Made by a program: the position numbers and the translations under genes. From positions 45,790 through 109,789 of the forward strand of contig JAJDTB010000047.1 in assembly GCA_022827345.1 (NCBI GenBank): 64,000 nucleotides of DNA. The letters are read 5' to 3'. Positions 57,457 through 64,000 of the stretch are shown here, in pieces (within the stretch, counting starts at the first letter, position 1; every line of letters starts with the position of its first letter). Below the pieces are notes generated by a model. It was not told the DNA's origin, did not search any database, and saw only the letters and a program-made list of their open reading frames with translations. The DNA is from Gemmatimonadota bacterium (GTDB lineage Bacteria; Gemmatimonadota; Gemmatimonadetes; Longimicrobiales; Gaopeijiaceae).

Positions 57457-58959
57457 ATGAGCCGAGAAACTCCAATGAACCGCGTACTGAACGACCTGCC
57501 CGAGGCCTTCGTGTCTCACACCGGTATCAGCCGCGCCGTGTCGCGGGCGGTCAAGGCCGGGAAGCTCCGCAAGCTGGGTTCGCGCCTCTACACGCGGAAC
57601 CTGGAGGACCCGCCCGAAGAAGTCGTCAGAAGGAATCTCTGGGGCATTGTCGCGGGGTACTTTCCCGGGGCCCTGATCGCAGACCGAACCGCGTTCGAGG
57701 CGGGGCCGGCTACCGATGGTTCCCTGTGCCTCGTCAGCGAACAGGGCCGCACGATCGAGTTGCCGGGTGTCGTGCTGCGTCCGAGGCGGGGACCCGGACC
57801 GCTCGCCTCGGATATGCCGTTCGTCGGAGGACTCCATCTCAGCTCACGGGCCAGAGCCTACGTGGAGAACATGCGGCCCTCCCGCGCCCGGGGCGGCCGC
57901 ACACCGCGCACTCTCGGGCAGGCCGAGATCGAGGAGCGTCTCGACCAATTGATTCGCACCGGTGGCGAAGGGGCCGCCAATCAGCTCAGAGACGACGCCC
58001 GTGCGATCGCCGTCGAACTCCACCTGGAGACAGAGGCGGTCCAACTCGACAGGCTGATCGGCACGGTGCTGGGTACCCGCCGATCCCGGCTCGATTCACC
58101 AGTGGCCATCGCCCGCAGCCGCGGACGTCCCTACGATCCGGACCGCATGGAGCTGTGCCACCGACTGCATCGGACACTCCGCGATCGCCCTCCCGGCATC
58201 CGTCCCGCTCTTGCGCGGAATCCGAGAGGACGGACGACCCTGGCGTTCTTCGAGGCCTACTTCTCCAACTTCGTCGAGGGGACGGAGTTCCTCGTGGACG
58301 AGGCCATCCGAATCGTCTTTGAGGGCGAGATTCCGAGGCACCGGCCAGCCGACGCGCACGACGTGGCCGAAACGTGGCGGATCGTGTCCGACGAGCAGGA
58401 GATGGGCCGGACACCGACGGACTTCGAGGAACTCGGCAGCCTCTTGCGGGAGCGTCACAGGAAGATCATGGCAGGACGCCCCGAGATGCTCCCCGGCGAA
58501 TTCAAAGTGGCCGAGAACCGCGCGGGGCTGACCGTATTCGTGGCTCCCGATCTGGTCCCCGGCACGCTGGAGGAGGGTTTCGCCCTGTACCGCAGCCTGG
58601 AGTCCCCCTTCGAGAGGGCCGTCTACATCATGTTCCTCGTCAGCGAGGTACATCCGTTCGCGGACGGCAACGGAAGGGTCGCGCGCGTAATGATGAACGC
58701 CGAGCTCGTCGCTGGTGGGGAGGAGCGGATCGTCATACCCACCGTCTTTCGCGGTAACTATCTGGCGGCCTTGCGGGCGTTGTCCCGCACCGGGCATCCC
58801 GAGCCTCTGGTCCGTGTCCTCGACTACGCGCAGCGCTGGACTCGGGCGCTCGACTGGAGTTCGCTCGCCGCGGCGGAACGGGAGCTCGAGAGCTGCAACG
58901 CGTTCCTGGATTCCGACGAAGCGGAGGCGATGGGGAAGCGCTTGCGGATGCCTGGTTGA
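57457..58959 (+). CDS. AbiEi-like/Fic fusion protein
   Basis: This 500-residue protein has an N-terminal region (about 10-130) like AbiEi antitoxins and transcription factors (GISRAVSRAVKAGKLRKLGSRLY in shorter pieces, ALIADRTAFEAG), a linker, then a Fic domain. The Fic motif HPFADGNGR is at 399-407, with V408 and R410 following. An inhibitory SxxxEG motif (S270 to E274, SNFVEG) is placed before the core, as in class II enzymes. The winged-helix front end suggests DNA binding or autoregulation. The fusion joins parts usually found in type IV toxin-antitoxin systems and AMP-transferases. Confidence 0.87.
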   Translation: MSRETPMNRVLNDLPEAFVSHTGISRAVSRAVKAGKLRKLGSRLYTRNLEDPPEEVVRRNLWGIVAGYFPGALIADRTAFEAGPATDGSLCLVSEQGRTIELPGVVLRPRRGPGPLASDMPFVGGLHLSSRARAYVENMRPSRARGGRTPRTLGQAEIEERLDQLIRTGGEGAANQLRDDARAIAVELHLETEAVQLDRLIGTVLGTRRSRLDSPVAIARSRGRPYDPDRMELCHRLHRTLRDRPPGIRPALARNPRGRTTLAFFEAYFSNFVEGTEFLVDEAIRIVFEGEIPRHRPADAHDVAETWRIVSDEQEMGRTPTDFEELGSLLRERHRKIMAGRPEMLPGEFKVAENRAGLTVFVAPDLVPGTLEEGFALYRSLESPFERAVYIMFLVSEVHPFADGNGRVARVMMNAELVAGGEERIVIPTVFRGNYLAALRALSRTGHPEPLVRVLDYAQRWTRALDWSSLAAAERELESCNAFLDSDEAEAMGKRLRMPG

Positions 58960-59164
58960 ATGGGCATTAAGGGCCCTTATTGGTCCGCTTCTTCCTTCTT
59001 GATCGCGGCCGCGGGGGCGTGTTGGCCTGGTTACGGCTCCGTGGTGTCATTCATAATTGCTGCCATGTCCACTCGCCAATGACGGAACCCTGATCGCACC
59101 GCTGCACCCTCCTCCCCCGAAACGGTTCGCGCACCCAAAAGCGGGGAGGTATGATGTGTCCACC

Positions 59165-59737
59165 ATGCAGACTCGAGCACCGACGACCTGGGAGGATGTC
59201 CTGCGGATGCCGGACGACGGCAACCGCTACGAGTTCATCGGGGGGCGCCTGTACATGACGCCCGCGCCCGTGACCCGGCACCAGCGCGTCCTGATGCGTC
59301 TTTGGTCAGCTCTGCTGCGGAACCTGGTCGACCCCGGACGAGGAGAAGTGTTCTCCGCCCCACTCCTGGTCGAGTTCCCGGGAACCGGCGACCGGGTCCA
59401 GCCCGACCTTCTGTTCGTGTCCAGCGAGCGGCGGTCGATCATCGGCGAAAAGCAGGTACTGGGCGCGCCCGACCTCGTCGTCGAGATCCTCTCGCCGTCC
59501 ACCGCACACCGCGACCGCGGGATCAAGCTGGATCTGTACGCGCGTCACGGGGTGCGGCAATACTGGATCGTGGATCCGGTCGAGGATGTGGTCGATGTCT
59601 GGCGCTTCGCGGACGAGCCGGGGCATGAGCGCTTTTCCGGCGAACTACCCCTTCGGCTTGGTGCCCAGCGCCTGGGCTTGATCGACCTCGACGAGGTCTT
59701 CTCGCGCCACCTGGACCTGTGGGAAAGCGAAGACTGA
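59165..59737 (+). CDS. Uma2 family endonuclease-like protein
   Basis: ATG 59165 gives 190 residues. The Uma2 (DUF820) fold of the PD-(D/E)XK class shows MPDDGNRYEFIGGRLYMTPAP at the start, VQPDLLFVS, PDLVVEILSPST (the D...ExL core) and KLDLYARHGVRQYWIVDP. These proteins are common accessory genes with suspected nuclease or mobile-element roles. The gene sits 53 bases before the methyltransferase-like gene on the same strand. Confidence 0.9.
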   Translation: MQTRAPTTWEDVLRMPDDGNRYEFIGGRLYMTPAPVTRHQRVLMRLWSALLRNLVDPGRGEVFSAPLLVEFPGTGDRVQPDLLFVSSERRSIIGEKQVLGAPDLVVEILSPSTAHRDRGIKLDLYARHGVRQYWIVDPVEDVVDVWRFADEPGHERFSGELPLRLGAQRLGLIDLDEVFSRHLDLWESED

Positions 59738-59789
59738 CCGCGCAGCGGCGGCATCGGCGGCCACATCCTATGGCGGAACGGGCTGACGC

Positions 59790-60296
59790 ATGAAACTCTT
59801 CCTGAAGGTCGCGCTGTTCACGGTCGTCATGCCCGGCACGTTTGCGGGCTTCCTGCCTTTTCTCATCGTGGGCGACAGAGGCGCTGCCGGCGGGGTAACA
59901 CTGGGATTGGCCTGCGGCCTCTTCGCGTTCGGCGTCTTCCTCTATCTGCGTTCCGCGTGGGACTTCGCGGTGTTCGGGAGCGGAACCCCGGCACCAATCG
60001 ACGCGCCGAAACGGCTTGTGACGCGGGGGTGCTACCGCTACACGCGCAACCCGATGTACGTGGCGGTGCTGACCGTGGTCATGGGATGGGCCACCCTCTT
60101 CGGAGCCGCCGTTCTCGCAGGGTACGGGGTCGTGCTGTTCGTCGCTTTCTCCCTCTTCATCCGGCTCTATGAGGAACCGCGCCTCGCGCGGGAGTTCGGG
60201 GAGGAATACGCTGCATACGTGGGGCGGGTCGGGCGGTGGGTGCCGGGTCGGGCGGACCGGAGTGGACTGAGCCCGGACTCCGGAGGAGTGGTATGA
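59790..60296 (+). CDS. Isoprenylcysteine methyltransferase-like membrane protein
   Basis: This 168-residue protein has four or so hydrophobic segments and the ICMT/PEMT signature: RGCYRYTRNPMYVAVLTVV followed by RLYEEPRLAREFGEEYAAYVGRVGRWVP. Bacterial members methylate small membrane substrates or lipids and are often part of stress or mobile contexts. The substrate is unknown. The stop lies just ahead of a short intergenic region. Confidence 0.88.
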   Translation: MKLFLKVALFTVVMPGTFAGFLPFLIVGDRGAAGGVTLGLACGLFAFGVFLYLRSAWDFAVFGSGTPAPIDAPKRLVTRGCYRYTRNPMYVAVLTVVMGWATLFGAAVLAGYGVVLFVAFSLFIRLYEEPRLAREFGEEYAAYVGRVGRWVPGRADRSGLSPDSGGVV

Positions 60297-60628
60297 GCCG
60301 GACCATCGGCGGGACGAAGGCAGTCACCTCCGGCGACGTTGCGCGTCTGGCGCGAGGAGTACATCAGGCGGCGCACCACGGGCGGCAACATCTGGGACGA
60401 CGACTACGACGGTCCGATACGGCGAAATGATCGACAAATGGCCTTGGCGATGCGGATTCCCCACTTTGTCGGCCATTTTTGCCCGGATTTGGCGGACAAA
60501 TCACCCAGCGCACGCGTTTCGGCAGCGGTCTGGTTGCCGGACCGATCCCCGCGAGTACCTTCAGAATCTCAGGGCGAGAGCGGAAGTCGGTCGGCTCCCC
60601 ACCCCGGCAGCACAGGAAGGACAACGCG
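60297..60628. other. 332-bp intergenic region with a 36-bp palindrome
   Basis: No convincing gene is present. A frame around 60339-60430 reads VWREEYIRRRTTGGNIWDD but has no family match and may be a gene remnant. The second copy of the 36-bp palindrome is at 60465-60500. An AGGAAGG site at 60614-60620 precedes the gamma-glutamyltransferase start. Confidence 0.5.
60465..60500. repeat. 36-bp palindromic element, copy 2
   Basis: TTTGTCGGCC (60465-60474) and GGCGGACAAA (60491-60500) pair at nine of ten positions around a 16-bp centre. The right part CGGATTTGGCGGACAAATC (60484-60502) is identical to 55520-55538. Confidence 0.7.
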
Positions 60629-62134
60629 ATGAAGCAAGTGACTTGGGTGGCCGCAGTCGCGGCCCTGGCAATCATCGCGTGGCTCGGGTCGGGGACAGGC
60701 GGTGCCGAAGATGCCTCGTCCCCCACCGACGGCAGCCTCTTCGCCACGATCGCCCCGTTCAACAGCTTCGGCCACGTCCACGACGCCGACAACGTCGAGG
60801 CGATGCGGCCACGGGTCATGGGCACCCACGGGGTCATCTCTTCCGGACACTACCTGGCCACGCAGGCCGGCTACGAGGTGCTCAGGGCCGGGGGCAATGC
60901 CTTCGACGCGGGCGTCACTGCGGGGATGGCGCTCAAGGCGCTCAAGATGGACTACGCGGGCTGGACCGGGGTCGCGCCGCTCATCGTCTACAGCGCCGCG
61001 GAGGACCGGGTGATCACGCGGGTCGGGGCCGGGACCTCGCCCGCGCTCGCCACCCTCGACCATTTCCTCGAGCACGGCAAGTCACCCGTCAACAACGCGC
61101 TCATTCCCGCGGACATCGACGTCTGGCTCGCCGCGCTCGACCGCTTCGGCACCCGCAGCTTCAGCGAAGCCGCCCGGCCGACCCTGCGCATCGCCGAGGA
61201 GGGCTATCACCTCTACAAGATGCAGAAGTGGATGATCGAGGATCAGATGGACGAGATCCTCGCCTTCCCGTACAACGGCGACTTCTGGTTCCAGAACGGG
61301 GTCGGCGAGCAGCGCCTGGGCGATCTGATGGTGAACGCCGACCTGGGGCGGCTCATCCGCTACATGATGGCGGCCGAGGAGCAGGCGCTGGCCGCGGGCG
61401 CAACCCGCTCCGAAGGGATCCGCGCCGCGCGTGACGCCTTCTACAAGGGAGATCCCGCGCGCGACGTGGACCGCTTTTTCCGCGAGCAGGGCGGGATCGT
61501 TCGCTACGACGACCTGGCGGGGTACGAGAGCCGCTGGGAGGAACCTCTGGGCACGAGTTTCCGGGGCTACGACGTGTACACGGGCGATGGATGGAGCCAG
61601 GGGCCGCGCATCATCCTCATGCTCAACATGCTCGAGAACCACGACTTGCGCGCGCTCGGCTACAACACGCCGGAGTACATCCATCTCATCTCCCAGGTCA
61701 TCAACCTGGCGATGTCGGATTCCCACAGGTACGTCGGCGATCCGGACTTCGCGCCTGCCCCCGAGGGGCTCTACGGGAAGGAGTACGCGCGCGAGCGCAT
61801 CGGGCTCATCGACGATAGGCGCGCGTTTCAGGACATGCCGCCGTGGGGAGATCCGGCTGCGATGGCGGCGGTGGCGGACGGCGCGCCGACGAGCTTCGTG
61901 ACGGCGGGCGGACACGGCGGACCGGACGGGCCGGCACGTTCCATCGACACCTCGTCCCTCAACGTCATGGACGCCGAGGGCAACCTGTTCTCGCTGACCG
62001 AGAGCGATGGCCACACCTTCACTCCCATGATTCCGGGATGGGGCTTCGGCCTGGGCAACCGCATGGGCCAGTTCAACCTGGACCCGGAGCTGGCCAACGT
62101 GATGGCGCCCGGCAAGCGGATGGTGTTTGGCTGA
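60629..62134 (+). pseudogene. Gamma-glutamyltransferase, cut off in the small subunit
   Basis: ATG 60629 gives 501 residues with a signal peptide (MKQVTWVAAVAALAIIAW). The family start MGTHGVISSGHYLATQAGYEVLRAGGNAFDAGV and the processing site are present; the nucleophile is probably T441 in IDTSSLNVMD. After EGNLFSLTESDGH and GNRMGQFNLDPELAN the chain ends at APGKRMVFG, the point where the family continues with SSM-type sequence. Only about 60 of about 190 small-subunit residues remain. A recombinase gene follows directly on the other strand, so the gene was probably split by an integrated element. The remaining part is expected to be inactive. Confidence 0.75.
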
Positions 62135-62210
62135 TATCTGCTTATGTGCATTGAGCTTATGAGATTGGCTCGTCGGATTCCAGCCAATTGATTCCCGCCG
62201 AATTGCGGAT

Positions 62211-63371
62211 CTAGCCGCAAGCTCTCCGGCGTGCGTCCAGTGCCTTCCGAAGCTGTCCTTCGTCCGCTCGCTGGTAACACTGAAGCACGGTCTTGGCCGT
62301 CCTCCACCCGCCCAGCTCGCAAAGCACCTTCAGCGGCTGGTCCATGAGGTCGCTGGCGAACTTCCGCCTCAGCGAGTGCCAGCCGCGACCGCGCTTGCGC
62401 TCCAGCCCTGCAAGCCTCTCGGCCTTGCGCCACCACACTTGTGCTAACGTGGCTCCCATGCAAATCGACGAGTTCCGGGGCGAGGGCAGCACCGGAGCTT
62501 CCCCGAGTCCGGGGTTCCTGTTCCGCGCCTCGTCCAGAACGGCGAGCGCCTCGGCGGTGACGGGTGTGGCGTGTTCACGACCCGACTTGTCGTGTTCGGC
62601 GCGCCAGAGGATGGCCCCACCCTCGAAGTCGATGTCGCACCACCGAAGCTGGCGGATGGCACCGATTCGGTGTCCGGTCTCATGTGCGAGCACGAGCGCG
62701 ACGCGGAACCGCCAGTCCATCCGGCGCGACACCTTCAGGAGCGCCCGGTACTCCGTCTCCGCGAGCACCACCCGGTTCGGGTTCTTCTCCGTGGGCCTCC
62801 TGAGGCCCTTGAGCGGGTTCCTGTCGAGGAGCAGACGACCGTGCTCATCTCTCGACCGTGCGGCCCAGTTGAGCACCGCGATCAGGAACTTGAGGTCGTA
62901 TTCGACCATCCGGTCGCCCACGGGCTTGCCGCTCGGCCCGGTCCTTCCCGCGCGCCGCGCCCGGATGAAGCGGTCCCAGTCCCTTTGGGAAAGGGTGGCC
63001 GGGTCGCGGTTCCGTCCGAAGAACTTGAGGAACATCTGCATGGCGGCCCGGTCGTGCCCCCGCGAATGCCGGGTCTTGGTGGGCGTCACCTCCTCACCGT
63101 AGATTTCACAAAGCCGTCCCAGGGTGAGCGGCTCGGGCTCGGCTTCGGCCTTGCCGGTGGGCTCGTGGACCGCCAAGCCGGCGGCAACTTCGTCCGCCTG
63201 CCTCTTGGCCCTGGCCCAATCGCGGTGCTTCAGCGATCTCGTGAGCCTGCGCCCGTTCTCTCGCCACTCAATCTGGTAGATGCCGGTCTTCGGATCGGGA
63301 AACACCCTGACCCGGTTCCGGCCCCATTCGCCAGCGCCGTAGGAGCGCCGACTTCGTTTCGTGCGTGCCAT
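62211..63371 (-). CDS. Tyrosine recombinase/integrase
   Basis: ATG at 63369-63371 gives 386 residues. The N-terminal Arm-like basic start (MARTKRSRRSYGAGEWGRNR) and SAM-like core-binding domain (about 80-175) precede the catalytic domain. Catalytic residues fit R235 (TGHRIGAIRQL), K262 (HDKSGREH), H332 and R335 (HSLRRKFA), W356 in place of the second histidine (GGWRTAK), and Y366 (TVLQCYQR). It catalyses site-specific integration and excision. Its stop lies 77 bases from the truncated gamma-glutamyltransferase end, so the attachment site is likely between 62110 and 62210. The element's remaining genes would lie beyond the window. Confidence 0.9.
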   Translation of the reverse strand: MARTKRSRRSYGAGEWGRNRVRVFPDPKTGIYQIEWRENGRRLTRSLKHRDWARAKRQADEVAAGLAVHEPTGKAEAEPEPLTLGRLCEIYGEEVTPTKTRHSRGHDRAAMQMFLKFFGRNRDPATLSQRDWDRFIRARRAGRTGPSGKPVGDRMVEYDLKFLIAVLNWAARSRDEHGRLLLDRNPLKGLRRPTEKNPNRVVLAETEYRALLKVSRRMDWRFRVALVLAHETGHRIGAIRQLRWCDIDFEGGAILWRAEHDKSGREHATPVTAEALAVLDEARNRNPGLGEAPVLPSPRNSSICMGATLAQVWWRKAERLAGLERKRGRGWHSLRRKFASDLMDQPLKVLCELGGWRTAKTVLQCYQRADEGQLRKALDARRRACG

Positions 63372-64000
63372 CGTCCGATTCCTCTCGATTCGATGGACTG
63401 CACGATCTGCGCGAACGAAGTATCGCGGAGAGCGGGTTTCTCCGCCAGTGCATTCCTGGGACCAAGGTTGCCGGGCACTCGGACTCTCAAGCCGTTCGAG
63501 ACGGTCGAAGGGGCGTTGTCCGGGAGGTTCAAATTGCAGTCGGCCTTCCAAATCTTCGAGTCGTGGGCTACGGTTCAAGCGCTGTTTTCAAGGTGACGCT
63601 TGAAATCGACGCGGGAGGTTGATCCAAGACCCGAAATGGACGGGTCGGTGCCCGGATGAAGCCGCACATGTGCAACAGACCCGATGTGCGCGGAATCGCC
63701 GTTCGGACGTGCAAGGCTTCGTCTACGCAAGTCTTTGTCCGGATTGCGGTTGTGCCACGGCCTGCGGGGCGGCTGTGCCGCGCCGGAAACGGAGGCCGTG
63801 ACCGTAGCGACCCCCCTCCCTGGACGCTTGGCGTGCCACGGGGGAGGGTTGGGATGTGCATACTGCATCCCACCCCCCGCGGGGTCGCTACGGACCAGCG
63901 GTCCCATGCGGGAAGGCTACAGGCGAGGCGGAACGGGGCCGTCCCGAGCGCTTGCTCGACCATGCCTGACCGCCCCACGGCCAGCCGGTCGGCGAACGGG
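63372..64000. other. Element DNA upstream of the integrase, no gene seen
   Basis: The 629 bases hold no frame with recognisable protein features on either strand. The right half has the nested hairpin region at 63802-63893. The integrase promoter is presumably in the left part, but no clear hexamers stand out. Confidence 0.5.
63802..63893. repeat. Nested inverted repeats within the mobile element
   Basis: CCGTAGCGACCCC (63802-63814) and GGGGTCGCTACGG (63881-63893) are a perfect 13-bp inverted pair. Inside are CCCTCCC with GGGAGGG, and GGGATG with CATCCC. The arrangement folds into a long hairpin with side stems, suitable for a structured RNA, a recombination site or a replication/transfer origin. 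Confidence 0.6.

Noticed and set aside
63568..63978. 136-residue minus-strand frame at the right end
   Set aside because: It spans the nested hairpin region, has no start signal and shows no protein-like pattern.
1..64000. CRISPR array, rRNA or tRNA gene, transposase
   Set aside because: None was seen on reading both strands; the only mobile-element enzyme found is the tyrosine recombinase.

Overview
The window is GC-rich DNA from a bacterial chromosome. It has very tight gene packing, frequent ATGA/GTGA start-stop overlaps, many Sec, Tat and lipoprotein exported hydrolases, and short AT-rich islands between genes. Together with the gene set (M14, M20 and DUF885 peptidases, amidohydrolases, DUF1080 and Gfo/Idh/MocA proteins, a zinc-ribbon membrane pair, RicT) this points to a Gemmatimonadota-like organism. 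That assignment is an inference, because no rRNA gene is present.

Region 1 (1-6155) holds housekeeping genes. On the minus strand these are rpsP (cut by the window edge), ffh, purA coupled to a dapA-family lyase, and trpS. After two short tandem-repeat arrays comes an inositol monophosphatase on the plus strand. Region 2 (6205-18965) holds a broken DUF433/DUF5615 pair, a vapBC module, and a propeller lipoprotein flanked by a relic of the neighbouring M14 peptidase 3' end. It continues with the M14 peptidase, an HpcH/HpaI-like lipoprotein, a histidine-rich EF-hand protein, a small c-type cytochrome, a 1228-residue leucine-rich-repeat/leishmanolysin-like lipoprotein, and a coupled Ig-like lipoprotein.

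Region 3 (18853-28578, minus) looks like one long operon: ricT, DUF885 peptidase, M20 peptidase, potA, two tandem potD-like binding proteins, potB and potC. It plausibly joins extracytoplasmic peptide breakdown to polyamine or amine uptake. Region 4 (28662-43913) has accA, an exported amidohydrolase, fitAB, two tandem zinc-ribbon membrane proteins, a cyclophilin, and a Gfo/Idh/MocA plus DUF1080 pair for sugar-derivative breakdown. It also has a candidate small RNA, a Na+/dicarboxylate symporter with two NicX/AmpS-like metalloenzymes, a DUF4143 ATPase flanked by short direct repeats, and an SDR.

Region 5 (44039-60296) is accessory-rich. It contains phd/vapC, two Fic proteins (one with an AbiEi-like front end), a glycosylasparaginase, a PPTase with a metallophosphoesterase, an MBL-fold lipoprotein, a histone-deacetylase-like protein and a second vapBC. 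It also contains a candidate RiPP locus: a 35-residue precursor-like peptide with five alternating cysteines, a terminator, then a RimK-like ATP-grasp ligase. A DUF4377 lipoprotein, a hydantoinase-like amidohydrolase, a Uma2 protein and an ICMT-like methyltransferase follow. Region 6 (60629-64000) is a gamma-glutamyltransferase gene cut off inside its small subunit, followed by a convergent tyrosine recombinase. This marks the left edge of an integrated element that runs beyond the window.

The most interesting signals are the Cys-rich peptide/ATP-grasp locus, the interrupted gamma-glutamyltransferase, the candidate small RNA, two families of dispersed palindromes, and the dense set of toxin-antitoxin-like modules.
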